Program-made: the position numbers and the translations under genes
Notes under the pieces: generated by a model
What the model saw: the letters and a program-made list of their open reading frames with translations, nothing else
Told to the model about the DNA's origin: nothing
The model's database searches: none
Assembly (NCBI GenBank): GCA_030038415.1
Contig: JASHOX010000168.1
Coordinates: 1 to 35,707 of the forward strand
From: Xanthobacteraceae bacterium
GTDB taxonomy: Bacteria; Pseudomonadota; Alphaproteobacteria; Rhizobiales; Xanthobacteraceae
Length of the DNA stretch: 35,707 nucleotides
Direction of reading: 5' to 3'
In this document: piece by piece, positions 16,156 to 24,808 of the stretch
Layout: every line of letters starts with the position of its first letter
How positions within the stretch are numbered: position 1 is the stretch's first letter

Positions 16156-16941
16156 ATGTCGATTCGATTCCCGATAGCCGCCATCTTACGGCCGCACAAG
16201 ACCCTCGGCCGAAGCCCGACCAAGCGATTGGCCGTCGACGACATCAATCGTCGCGGCCTTATTCGCGGCGCGGCCAGCCTCGGCGCGCTTGGCCTGCTCA
16301 CCGGCTGCGACGTGAGCGAGGAACCTCCGGTGCAGTCGTTGCTGCGCACGGTGTCGGCATGGAACGACGGCGTGCAGGAGACGATATTGCGGCCGAGCCA
16401 TCTGGCGCCAACGTTCTCGCCGTCGCAGGTCGTCAAGCCGCCGCGCTTTAACGCCTATTACGATATCGAGGACGTCAAGCCGGTCGACGGCGCCACCTGG
16501 AAACTGGAGCTGGTCGGCCGCATCGACAACAAGCAGCCGTGGACGGCGCAGCAGCTTTATCAGTTGCCGGAGCAGGAAGTCATCATCCGGCACGTCTGCG
16601 TCGAAGGCTGGGATTACATCGGGCAGTGGTCGGGCCCGAACTTGCGAGACTTTCTGCATCGCGTCGGCGCCGACCTGACCGCCAAATACGTCTATTTCAT
16701 CTGCTCCGACGACTATACCGAAAGCATCGATATGGCGTCGGCGCTGCACCCACAGACCATCCTCGCCACTAAATATGCGGGCGACGTCATCACCGATCCG
16801 TTTGGCTACCCGTTGCGGCTGCGCACGTCGATCAAGCTCGGCTACAAGAACGCAAAGTGGATCAAGGCGATCGAGGTCAGCAACGATTTTCGCGAGACGT
16901 TCTGGAGCAAGCAGGGCTTTAACTGGTTTGCCGGGATTTAG
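16156..16941 (+). CDS. Molybdopterin-dependent oxidoreductase, Tat-exported lipoprotein
   Basis: A 261-aa protein of the sulfite oxidase / MsrP fold. The N-terminus carries NRRGLIRGAASLGALGLLTG with a twin-arginine pair at 32-33, directly followed by Cys51 in a lipobox-like LTGC, so it is probably exported folded by Tat and lipid-anchored. The molybdenum ligand is Cys148 in IIRHVCVEGWDYIGQWSG. The stretch YPLRLRTSIKLGYKNAKWIK is family-typical. The partner cytochrome b differs from MsrQ, so methionine sulfoxide reduction is not assured; sulfite, TMAO or another small substrate is possible. Its last four bases overlap the convergent membrane-protein gene. Confidence 0.88.
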   Translation: MSIRFPIAAILRPHKTLGRSPTKRLAVDDINRRGLIRGAASLGALGLLTGCDVSEEPPVQSLLRTVSAWNDGVQETILRPSHLAPTFSPSQVVKPPRFNAYYDIEDVKPVDGATWKLELVGRIDNKQPWTAQQLYQLPEQEVIIRHVCVEGWDYIGQWSGPNLRDFLHRVGADLTAKYVYFICSDDYTESIDMASALHPQTILATKYAGDVITDPFGYPLRLRTSIKLGYKNAKWIKAIEVSNDFRETFWSKQGFNWFAGI

Positions 16942-18911
16942 CGGGTGACCCTCGTATAGATCCGCCACCGTCCGGCGTGCGTTTCCGCGAGACGATAATC
17001 GGGGCTCGAGGCAAACGGGTCCTTGGTCCAGACGCCGTCCTGCGGCACGACAACCACGACGTCGCAGGCATATTTCGTCGCCATGGCGTCGACGTCGTCC
17101 GCGCTACCTTGCCCGGCGAAGATGCGAATAAATTGCGCGCTGATCGCCTCGCGGCGATCCGGCGGCAAGGGCGCAAAGGCGAGCGCCATTTCGCGCCCGG
17201 CAAAGCATGAGCTGCGGTTGGCAAGCAGCGCCCAGGACATATTCGCGGGCCACGGAGTCAGGTCCTGCAAGTAAAGTGGATTGTTGGCGACGCGCGCGGT
17301 CGGCAGCGCATAGCGTCGCACCGCGGCCCATAATTCGGGCGCCTGCGCGAAGGTTTGCGCATCTGCGGCGGGCGATCCGATAAGGTTGTACCGGACCATT
17401 GCGACAGTGTCGGGCAGGCTGAGCGCAAGCCCGGCCAATGCTGCGGCGGCAATCAGCGTGCGGCGCGAAGTACGCATCATTCCCGCCGCGGCGCCGATGA
17501 TCAAGACCATAGCGGCCGGCAGCACCGCGCGCAGGCTCAGATCGTTGTTGTCCCCCACGGTGCTGACGAGAAGCCAGGAGACGACGAGGCCAGCGCAGGC
17601 CAGCGCGATAAAGACGGCAGCGACGGTTTTTTCCAGACCCAGCGGCAATGTCCGCTGGGTGGCGACGAGTGCGATTAAGCCCGCGATATAAGTCGCCGGA
17701 AATTCGAGCGGCAGCAGAACAAGCCAATAGGCCGGCAGATCGAGCCCGCGGCGCAGCGTGTAGGGAAACAAATCGCCGAGTACGGCGAAATGGTCGATGA
17801 CGATCGGCGCGCCGTCGCCGCGTGCTGCGACCGTAGCGAATTGATCGCGCAGGAACGGCGCCGCAATCAACAAGGCGAGCACGGCGGCGGCGCCCAAGCC
17901 ACCGGCAATCGTCATGCGCCGGACTGGCTGCACGGCGGCGAACAATATCGGCGCAGCAAGCACGGCGGCGGCGGCAAACGTCACCCCGCCGACAAAGGCC
18001 GAGCTTTCAAAGCCGGCGACCACGACCAGGACCAGGGTCAGAAACCGCGCCGCACTCGGCCGCCGGACAAAATGGACGATCAGCACCATGGCGGCGACCA
18101 CGCATGACGCCGACATCAAGTGCTGCGGCACCCAAGCGGACTGAAACAGCCAGCCGGCAAAGCCGTTGGGCGACGCCATGAACGGCTCGAGCGAAAAGCT
18201 GCCGAAGAAAAAGCTCAGCGCCGTACGCAGCGACGCCCCCGCAGCGAGGGCAACGACCAGAATTGCTGCGCCGGATCGTTCGCTGAGCCAAACGGCGACA
18301 GCCATCATCAAGGTGAGCGAGGCGAAAGCTGTGAACCAGGTCAGGCCGATATCGGCCTCCCATCCGCTGATATGCAGCGGCAACGCCAGCTCCGCCGCGC
18401 TGAAATGCCAGAGATAATAGTAAGCGAGCCGCGCCGGCGTGCCGATTGCGCCGAACACCGGGTCGACCGGCGGCAAGCCCTGGCGGGTCATCGCATCGAT
18501 GATGGCGACCTTGGCGTGATCGAATATGGGGTCGGCGAGATGCACGCCGGCGGGCGAGATTTTAGGAACCATGGCGCTCGCCGGCACCAGAGCAAGAACA
18601 GCGGCGGCGGGATAAGCCCACAATGGAATGCCGGGTTTTTGCGCCGCATCGTGATCCGCGCTCGGCGTTAGCATTGCACCGCCGCCGACGATCAGAAAAA
18701 GCGCGGCCATGGCGGCGACGGCGGGTGCGGAAAACCCGACCAGCGTGAGGACCGGTAGCGTCGTGGCGCTGAACATGGCCCAACCGACAACGGGTGCGGC
18801 GCCGAGCGCCAGCGCGCGCGGCAGGATGTGGCGGCCAACCGCAAAACCGAAGGCCGTGAAGAACGCAGTCGCCACCAGCGCGCAAAGGGCGGCATTGACG
18901 GCCGATGCCAT
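16938..18911 (-). CDS. Large polytopic membrane protein, possibly GT-C-like, unknown
   Basis: A 657-aa protein that I cannot assign. At least a dozen hydrophobic segments fill residues 1-500, and the last 150 residues form a soluble, probably periplasmic domain. The motif HLADPIFDHAKVAIIDAMTR after helix four precedes YYYLWHFSAAELALPL, which is reminiscent of GT-C glycosyltransferases with acidic residues in the first large loop. Downstream soluble part contains LTPWPANMSWALLANRSSCF. If GT-C, it would transfer sugars from a lipid carrier at the outer face of the membrane; this is inference only. It overlaps the end of the molybdoprotein gene tail to tail. The 3-gene transferase operon 2 kb away is suggestive but separate. 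Confidence 0.6.
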   Translation of the reverse strand: MASAVNAALCALVATAFFTAFGFAVGRHILPRALALGAAPVVGWAMFSATTLPVLTLVGFSAPAVAAMAALFLIVGGGAMLTPSADHDAAQKPGIPLWAYPAAAVLALVPASAMVPKISPAGVHLADPIFDHAKVAIIDAMTRQGLPPVDPVFGAIGTPARLAYYYLWHFSAAELALPLHISGWEADIGLTWFTAFASLTLMMAVAVWLSERSGAAILVVALAAGASLRTALSFFFGSFSLEPFMASPNGFAGWLFQSAWVPQHLMSASCVVAAMVLIVHFVRRPSAARFLTLVLVVVAGFESSAFVGGVTFAAAAVLAAPILFAAVQPVRRMTIAGGLGAAAVLALLIAAPFLRDQFATVAARGDGAPIVIDHFAVLGDLFPYTLRRGLDLPAYWLVLLPLEFPATYIAGLIALVATQRTLPLGLEKTVAAVFIALACAGLVVSWLLVSTVGDNNDLSLRAVLPAAMVLIIGAAAGMMRTSRRTLIAAAALAGLALSLPDTVAMVRYNLIGSPAADAQTFAQAPELWAAVRRYALPTARVANNPLYLQDLTPWPANMSWALLANRSSCFAGREMALAFAPLPPDRREAISAQFIRIFAGQGSADDVDAMATKYACDVVVVVPQDGVWTKDPFASSPDYRLAETHAGRWRIYTRVTR

Positions 18912-18968
18912 GGGAGAACCAAACCCCGACGCTGGTGAGTGAGATTACGCCGGCCCCGCCCGCAGCGC

Positions 18969-19757
18969 TTAGGCTGCCCGCAGCAGCATTTCCACTTTCG
19001 GCCACGGATCCGGCGCCAGGTTGCGGAACGGCGCCCAATCGCTCTCGGTCATGCGATCGAAAATCGCGGCTTTGACCGAAGGCCGCTCGCGCATCCGCGC
19101 CCACCAATCGCCGATCGCCGCCTGGCGATCCCACATGCCCGCGAGCTTGAGCAGTTCGAGCCGGAGGATGTAAGGGATGACGGCGCAATCCGCGTTGGAA
19201 AAATTCGCGCCGGCAAGATAGGGGCCGCTTTGCAGCGAGACACTCATCCAGGCCAGCAATTTTTTATGCTGATCGATGGCGTCGATGACGAATTCGGAAT
19301 CGAGCCCATGCTCGATGACGCTGCGCTTATACTCGGCACGGCGCTTTAACGGCGATTTGTTGACCTCGGCAAGCCATGCCTCGCGTGGCAGCTTGAGAAA
19401 ATTCGGCCGGAACGCCGTGGCGAAGGTGAGAATCATGCAAGAATTATGCAGATATTCGTCGATCAGCTTGTTGAACTGCCGCACCCGGTGACGAAGCAGC
19501 GGCTCTTTCGGCATCAGCGGCGGAGCTGGAAACGCCTCATCCAGGTAATACAGGATCAGCGACGATTCGATGATCGCGTTGCCGGCATGCACCAGCGTCG
19601 GCACCACGCCGTTCGGATTGAGCTTAAGATAAGCCGGATCGAACTGGTCGCCGCGCAATGTGAGAAGATGCTCCTTGGCGTCGAGGCCCTTCTCCTTGAG
19701 CGCGATACGCACCTTCTGGGCGCAGACCGAATTGATATTGTGATAATGCTCGAGCAT
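18969..19757 (-). CDS. Glutathione S-transferase family protein
   Basis: A 262-aa two-domain GST. The thioredoxin-like N-terminus has INSVCAQKVRIALKEKGL (about 8-25), the cis-Pro region LKLNPNGVVPTLVHAG and AIIESSLILYYLDEAF, with the Glu-Ser pair that binds glutathione. The C-terminal helical domain runs to about 230 and has the SNADCAVIPYILRLELL stretch. The catalytic residue is Ser10 or Cys12 in this subgroup. GGGAGG sits just before the ATG at 19757. Role is likely detoxification or redox; no substrate is indicated by neighbours, although glutamate-cysteine ligase for glutathione synthesis is one kb away. Confidence 0.92.
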   Translation of the reverse strand: MLEHYHNINSVCAQKVRIALKEKGLDAKEHLLTLRGDQFDPAYLKLNPNGVVPTLVHAGNAIIESSLILYYLDEAFPAPPLMPKEPLLRHRVRQFNKLIDEYLHNSCMILTFATAFRPNFLKLPREAWLAEVNKSPLKRRAEYKRSVIEHGLDSEFVIDAIDQHKKLLAWMSVSLQSGPYLAGANFSNADCAVIPYILRLELLKLAGMWDRQAAIGDWWARMRERPSVKAAIFDRMTESDWAPFRNLAPDPWPKVEMLLRAA

Positions 19758-19843
19758 CCATCCTCCCGCGCTTTCACGGCGGATGGATCATGGTCTCGTT
19801 CAGGGCCTAAGTCTAGGCGACGCGCCGCCACGAGGGTCCGAGG

Positions 19844-20059
19844 CTAGCCGCCGCCAATCTGGTTGACGATGTCAGTCCACTGCTCGACGGCTTGCCGCGC
19901 TTCGCGTACCGCCTCGGCGAAGGCCTCTTCCTTTTTGTAGTAATGCCGCCACTGGCCGCTGTCGTACATTTGGACAAGGTGAGCCAATGCGCGGCGGGCG
20001 CTGAACAGCTGCCGTTCGGCATGTTGGCGCTGCACTTCCGCGGTCGCGCTTTTGGTCAT
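19844..20059 (-). CDS. Small conserved hypothetical protein (TIGR03809-like), 71 aa
   Basis: A 71-aa mostly helical, charged protein: MTKSATAEVQRQHAERQLFS, then ALAHLVQMYDSGQWRHYYKK, ending VEQWTDIVNQIGGG. This matches my memory of a small family (TIGR03809) limited to Bradyrhizobium-like bacteria. No membrane segment, no known domain. It precedes the GST in the same direction with an 86-base gap, possibly co-transcribed. Family memory may be off; the gene itself is well supported by codon use and length conservation of this kind. Confidence 0.65.
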   Translation of the reverse strand: MTKSATAEVQRQHAERQLFSARRALAHLVQMYDSGQWRHYYKKEEAFAEAVREARQAVEQWTDIVNQIGGG

Positions 20060-20260
20060 GGATCGGATTCTGCCGACGAGACGTAAAAATAAAACAAAAA
20101 CGGTAAGGTTGCCGAGAAAGTACGTATTTTAGCCGGCGAATTCGCGGTTTGCCGGGGCTCGCAACACTAAACGAAGAGTAAACGCAGGCTCCTCGGCGCG
20201 TCTGCGGCGGCAAAACCGCCCTAGAATTTGGAGCTTGAACTGGCATATCCTGTAGGCGAT

Positions 20261-20644
20261 ATGAGCAGCTTAAGCGGGTGGACCCGGAGATTTCTCGGCG
20301 ACACCGTCGCCGGCGGCCTCCTTTTCGGCACGGCGGCTGCGGCGGTGCTCGCCAGCGCCGGCGTCGCCCATAGCGGTCCGTGCACAGCGCGGATCGCTGC
20401 ACTCGAGCAGCAAGTTCGCGCTCTCCCACCGGGCCCGAAGAGCGGCCCAACCTTTTCGCAAACCCTCGGTGCGCAGTTGCATCACCAGCCAACGCCGGAG
20501 GACGTTGAGCACGCCCAACAGATTGCTCGCAAACAAGCAGACGCCGCGCTTGAGGCTGCGCGCAAGGCGGACGCTGCCGGCAACGCTTCCGCTTGCGATG
20601 CGGCGCTTACCGAGGCAAAACGGCTCTACGACATTGATCAATGA
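20261..20644 (+). CDS. Hypothetical exported or membrane-anchored alanine-rich protein
   Basis: A 127-aa protein with one hydrophobic segment at about 16-36 (LLFGTAAAAVLASAGVAHSG) that may be a signal peptide, then a helical, alanine-rich, charged region with two Cys (positions near 41 and 115) able to pair. A short proline-rich turn, LPPGPKSGPTFSQ, lies in the middle. The ATG at 20261 has an AGG eight bases upstream; a TTG at 20228 would add eleven residues. I do not recognise a family. It converges on the glutamate-cysteine ligase gene. Confidence 0.6.
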   Translation: MSSLSGWTRRFLGDTVAGGLLFGTAAAAVLASAGVAHSGPCTARIAALEQQVRALPPGPKSGPTFSQTLGAQLHHQPTPEDVEHAQQIARKQADAALEAARKADAAGNASACDAALTEAKRLYDIDQ

Positions 20645-20677
20645 TGTTGCGCGCAATAAGGGGCCTCGCGCGCTTCC

Positions 20678-22048
20678 TCAATAGGCCTCTTCGTTATAGA
20701 TCGGATCGACCGAGCCGTCCCACGGGCCGTAGAATTTCTCCAATAGCTCCTGCGCGGGCGTGGTGCCGCGCGCCAAACGATCTTCCAAAACTTCAAGATA
20801 GCGTGTCTCGTCCCGCCCTCCCGCATCGAGGCATTTGCGGCGCGCGAGCCCGGCGCGCGCCAGCTTGAGAGCGTCATTTGCAATCTCGAACACGGTGCGG
20901 CCGCGAACCGTCGCCGCGAGGCCCTGCTTCGGCACATCGTCGCGGAGCTTTTGCCGCTCTTGCGCGCTCCAGTCTTTGACCAGATCCCACGCCGCATCGA
21001 GACTGACATCATCGTAAAGAATGCCGACCCACAGGGCCGGCAACGCCAAGAGGTTCGGCAGCGAGCCGGAATCGGCGCCGCGCATTTCCAGATAACGCTT
21101 GAGCCGCACCTCGGGGAAAATCGTGCTGAGGTGGTTCGCCCAATCCGAGAGCGTCGCGCGCGCACCGGGCATCGCCGGCAGCTCACCCGCCAACAGGTCG
21201 CGGAACGACTGACCCGAGACGTCGACGTAGGCGTCGCCGTGCTTGACGAAATACATCGGCACGTCGAGCGCATAATCGACCCAGCGTTCGAATCCCATAC
21301 CCGGCTCGAACGCCCAAGCCAGCATTCCGGCGCGCGCATTGTCGGTGTCGCGCCAGATTTCCGCGCGGAACGAGAGATAGCCGTTGGGCTTGCCCTCGGT
21401 AAACGGCGAATTGGCGAACAGCGCCGTCGCTATCGGCTGCAGCGCGATCGAAACGCGCAGCTTCTTGACCATGTCGGCTTCGGAGGAAAAATCGAGATTG
21501 GTCTGCACCGTGCAGGTGCGATACATCATGTCAAGGCCGAGCTTGCCAACTTTCGGCATGTATTCGGTCATGATCTTGTAGCGGCCCTTCGGCATTTTCG
21601 GGATTTCCGCGCGCGCCCAGCTCGGCGTAAAACCGATGCCGAGAAAACCGATGTGCAATGGCTGCGCCACTTCGCGCACCTGCGCCAGATGCGCCATCAG
21701 TTCGCTCGAAGTCTGGTGCACGCATTCGACCTGGGCGCCGGACAGCTCGAACTGACCGCCGGGCTCGAGCGAAATCGCACCGCCGCCGGGCACGTCGAGC
21801 AGGCCGATGATATTCGGCCCCTCCATGATCGGCTGCCAGCCGAGCAAAAGCTGCATGCCTTCGAGCAGCGCGCGAATGCCGCGGCGCCCCTCGTAGGGCA
21901 CCGGCCGGTGGCCTTCCAGCGTGAAGACGAACTTCTCGTGCTCGGTGCCGATACGGAATTGCGATTTGGGTTTGACGCCCTCTGCAAGCCAATGCACAAG
22001 ATCGTCGCGCCGCTCGATCGGCGTCAGGTCGACTTGATCACGCGCCAT
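20678..22048 (-). CDS. gshA: Glutamate-cysteine ligase (plant/alphaproteobacterial type)
   Basis: A 456-aa ATP-dependent ligase that joins glutamate and cysteine, the first step of glutathione synthesis in the cytoplasm. Motifs are FRIGTEHEKFVFTLEGHRPV at about 31-50, the FELSGAQVECVHQT block, the YRTCTVQTNLDFSSEADMVK region and PNGYLSFRAEIWRDTDNARA. These match the long GCS class of plants and alphaproteobacteria rather than the E. coli GshA. The redox-sensing Cys pair of the plant enzyme is not evident. It follows the beta-oxidation operon by 65 bases on the same strand and could be the last gene or have its own promoter. Confidence 0.95.
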   Translation of the reverse strand: MARDQVDLTPIERRDDLVHWLAEGVKPKSQFRIGTEHEKFVFTLEGHRPVPYEGRRGIRALLEGMQLLLGWQPIMEGPNIIGLLDVPGGGAISLEPGGQFELSGAQVECVHQTSSELMAHLAQVREVAQPLHIGFLGIGFTPSWARAEIPKMPKGRYKIMTEYMPKVGKLGLDMMYRTCTVQTNLDFSSEADMVKKLRVSIALQPIATALFANSPFTEGKPNGYLSFRAEIWRDTDNARAGMLAWAFEPGMGFERWVDYALDVPMYFVKHGDAYVDVSGQSFRDLLAGELPAMPGARATLSDWANHLSTIFPEVRLKRYLEMRGADSGSLPNLLALPALWVGILYDDVSLDAAWDLVKDWSAQERQKLRDDVPKQGLAATVRGRTVFEIANDALKLARAGLARRKCLDAGGRDETRYLEVLEDRLARGTTPAQELLEKFYGPWDGSVDPIYNEEAY

Positions 22049-22113
22049 GCAGGGTCCCGGAAAAAATCGGCCGCGACCTTATACGCGGTAGGCGTAGGAG
22101 GGCAATGCAGCGC

Positions 22114-24348
22114 TCATGACGCTTTAGCGACCGCCACGCGCTGCGGCGGCGGGAAACGGCGGTAGAACGTGTCGCCTTTTTTCGCCATGTCGTTGAGCAG
22201 CTTGCACGGCTTGAAACGCTCGCCGTAGTCCTTGGCGAGGCGGTTGCAGAGATCGACAAAGGCCTGGACGCCCATGCCGTCGATATAAGAAATCGTGCCG
22301 CCGGTGAAAGGGGCAAAACCGAAGCCGAGGATCGAGCCGACGTCGGCTTCGCGCACGTCGGTGACGACCTTCTCTTCGATGCAGCGGGAGGATTCGAGCG
22401 CCTGCATCGCCAGCAGCCGGCGTTCCAGAACCGCTATATCGATACTGTCGGGGTCGAGTTTTTGCGGCTGCAGCTCGGTCAGTCCCTTCCACAGCCGTTT
22501 TGGGCCGTTCTGCGGATAATCGTAAAAGCCTTTGCCGTTCTTGCGGCCGTAGCGTCCGCGCTTTTCCACCATTTCCTCGAGCAGCGTCTTCTGCTTGAGA
22601 TCGATCATCTTGGCGCCGAGATCGGCCTCAGTTGCTTTGAGAATTTTCCAAGCCAGGTCGACGGCGACCTCGTCGGTGAGCGCCAGCGGCCCGACCGGCA
22701 TCCCGGCCATGCGCCCGACATTCTCGATCATCGCCGCCGGCACGCCTTCGGTCAGCATCAGATGGCCTTCGCGGATGTAGGTGCCGACTACCCGCGACGT
22801 ATAAAAGCCGCGCGAATCATTGACCACGATCGGCGTCTTGCGGATGGCGCGCACGTAATCAAGCGCGGTGGCGAGCGCGGTGTCTCCAGTCTCCTTGCCC
22901 ATGATGATCTCGACCAGCATCATGCGTTCGACCGGCGAGAAAAAGTGGATGCCGATGAAACGGCTGTGGTCCTTGAACGCGGCCGCCAACGACGAGATCG
23001 GCAGTGTCGAGGTGTTGGAGGCGAAGATCGCCTGATCGCCGAGCACGTTCTGCGCTCGCGAAATCACCTCTTCCTTGACCTTGCGATCCTCAAACACGGC
23101 CTCGACGACGAGATCGCAGTCCTTCAACGCGACGTAATCGGCGGTCGGATGGATGCGCGACAGCAGCGCTTCGCGGTCGGCCGTGGTGGCGCGGCCGCGA
23201 TTGACCTGATCGGTCATCAGCTTCTGCGAATGCGCCTTGCCTTTTTCCGCGGTTTCCGGATCGCGGTCGATCAGCATGACCTCGACCCCGGCGAGCGCGC
23301 TGACATACGCGATGCCGCCACCCATGAATCCGGCGCCGAGCACGCCGATCTTCCTTAGCGGCTTCGCCGGCACGGCGGGGCGCCGCGCCCCCTTGTTGAG
23401 CTCTTGGAGCGAGACGAACAGCGTGCGGATCATCGCCGCTGCTTCCGGCGAGCGCAGGATTTTGGCGAACCAGCGGGACTCGACGCGCAGCGCCTGATCG
23501 ATCGGCAGCTGCAGGCCCTCATAGACGACCTGCATGATGGCGCGCGCGGCCGGGTAATTGTCGTAGGTCTCGCGGCGATAGATGGCGTTGGCCGGCGGGA
23601 ACACCATCATGCCGGCTTTGGAATAGACCGGCCCGCCTGGCAGTTTGAAGCCGTCGACGTCCCACGGCGCCTTGGCCGTGCCGCCCGATTTTATCCAGTC
23701 CTTCGCCGCCTTGATCAGATCGCCTTGCGGCACCACGGCGTCGATGAGCTTCATCGCCTTGGCGCGATTGAGTTGCAACTGATCGCCCTTGAGCAAAAAC
23801 TGTAGCGCATCGGAGGGCGGCAGCATGCGGGCGACGCGCTGCGTACCGCCGGCACCCGGGAACAGACCAACCTTGATCTCGGGCAGGCCGAGCCGTGTTC
23901 GCCCGTTGTCGGCGGCAATGCGATGATGGCAGGCGAGCGTCAGTTCAAAGCCGCCGCCGACCGCCGTACCGTTGATCGCCGCGACCCACGGCTTGCCGCT
24001 GGTCTCGATGCGACGATACAGCAGCGAGGTCTTGCGGCTCTCGTCAAACAGCTTGGCATTGGCCGCTTCGGCGCCTTGCGATGCCGCGAGATCGGCGAAG
24101 GTGCGGCTCAAGGCTTCCAGCATGGTGAGATCGGCACCGGCGCAGAAGGTGTCCTTGCCCGACGTGATCACCGCACCCTTGACCGCGCCGTCGATCGCCA
24201 GCTCCTCGACGATGGTCGACAGCTCCTCGATCACCTTCACATCGATGACGTTCATCGTACGGCCCGGCGCGTTCCAGGTAACGAGCGCGATGCCGTCGCC
24301 GTCGATGTCGAGCGTGAAATTGGTGAAGGTCGGTTTGCTCTCAGCCAT
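22114..24348 (-). CDS. fadJ: Fatty acid oxidation complex alpha subunit (enoyl-CoA hydratase / 3-hydroxyacyl-CoA dehydrogenase)
   Basis: A 744-aa bifunctional enzyme of beta-oxidation. The N-terminal crotonase domain (about 1-250) contains NGTAVGGGFELTLACHHRIA and LPEIKVGLFPGAGGTQR with both catalytic Glu. The NAD-binding part follows (about 330-510) with GVLGAGFMGGGIAYVSALAG and the catalytic His in FIGIHFFSPVERM. The C-terminal 3HCDH domain ends at about 720. Its start overlaps the cupin stop by eight bases, which means tight coupling. The thiolase gene lies in the same operon. I use fadJ as a general symbol; the choice between FadB and FadJ cannot be made from sequence alone. Confidence 0.93.
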   Translation of the reverse strand: MAESKPTFTNFTLDIDGDGIALVTWNAPGRTMNVIDVKVIEELSTIVEELAIDGAVKGAVITSGKDTFCAGADLTMLEALSRTFADLAASQGAEAANAKLFDESRKTSLLYRRIETSGKPWVAAINGTAVGGGFELTLACHHRIAADNGRTRLGLPEIKVGLFPGAGGTQRVARMLPPSDALQFLLKGDQLQLNRAKAMKLIDAVVPQGDLIKAAKDWIKSGGTAKAPWDVDGFKLPGGPVYSKAGMMVFPPANAIYRRETYDNYPAARAIMQVVYEGLQLPIDQALRVESRWFAKILRSPEAAAMIRTLFVSLQELNKGARRPAVPAKPLRKIGVLGAGFMGGGIAYVSALAGVEVMLIDRDPETAEKGKAHSQKLMTDQVNRGRATTADREALLSRIHPTADYVALKDCDLVVEAVFEDRKVKEEVISRAQNVLGDQAIFASNTSTLPISSLAAAFKDHSRFIGIHFFSPVERMMLVEIIMGKETGDTALATALDYVRAIRKTPIVVNDSRGFYTSRVVGTYIREGHLMLTEGVPAAMIENVGRMAGMPVGPLALTDEVAVDLAWKILKATEADLGAKMIDLKQKTLLEEMVEKRGRYGRKNGKGFYDYPQNGPKRLWKGLTELQPQKLDPDSIDIAVLERRLLAMQALESSRCIEEKVVTDVREADVGSILGFGFAPFTGGTISYIDGMGVQAFVDLCNRLAKDYGERFKPCKLLNDMAKKGDTFYRRFPPPQRVAVAKAS

Positions 24349-24802
24349 ACGGTTCGCCGTTCTTGTGGGTGTAACGCATGCCGTTATCGTCGCGCACGAC
24401 CATCAGGTCGACATCGGGATAGTCGACGCGCTCATGCTTGGAGCGCGTACCGATCTCAAGATAGGTCGCGTTGCGGTCGCCGCGGTTGACGAGTTGATGG
24501 CCGTCGCCGCTGTTCGCCTTAAAGCCTGCGGCATCGCCCGGCTTGAGCACGCATTCGCCGCCATCCTCGATCAGCACGACTTCGCCTTCCAGAATATAGA
24601 CGAACTCGTCTTCTCGCTCGTGCCAGTGCCGCAGCGCGGACGCGGCGCCGGGCTTCAGCGTCGTGAGATTGACACCGAACTGGTCGAGGCCGACGGCATT
24701 GCCGAGCCGCTTGCGTTCGCGGCCGATCACCACGCGATCATAAGGTTTCGGATAACCCGTGCGCGTATCGACCGGAACTTTGGCAATGTCGATCTTCGGC
24801 AT
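24341..24802 (-). CDS. Cupin domain protein (downstream copy)
   Basis: A 153-aa single-domain cupin. The metal motif reads LRHWHEREDEFVYILEGE (His, His, Glu) and the second His lies in NSGDGHQLVNRGDR, so a mononuclear metal site is intact. It is clearly a paralogue of the next gene upstream: both start MPKIDIAKVP and share SALRH, EDEF, LKPGDAAGFKA and YPDVD. The gene overlaps the fadJ start and begins six bases after its sister gene. Cupins of this type bind small molecules, isomerise or dioxygenate; no substrate is known. Position within a beta-oxidation operon is the only hint. Confidence 0.87.
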   Translation of the reverse strand: MPKIDIAKVPVDTRTGYPKPYDRVVIGRERKRLGNAVGLDQFGVNLTTLKPGAASALRHWHEREDEFVYILEGEVVLIEDGGECVLKPGDAAGFKANSGDGHQLVNRGDRNATYLEIGTRSKHERVDYPDVDLMVVRDDNGMRYTHKNGEPYG

Positions 24803-24808
24803 GGCTGG

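Noticed and set aside
15459..16941. MsrPQ methionine sulfoxide reductase
   Set aside because: The membrane partner is a b561-type cytochrome with a different His pattern, not the MsrQ/YedZ ferric-reductase type.
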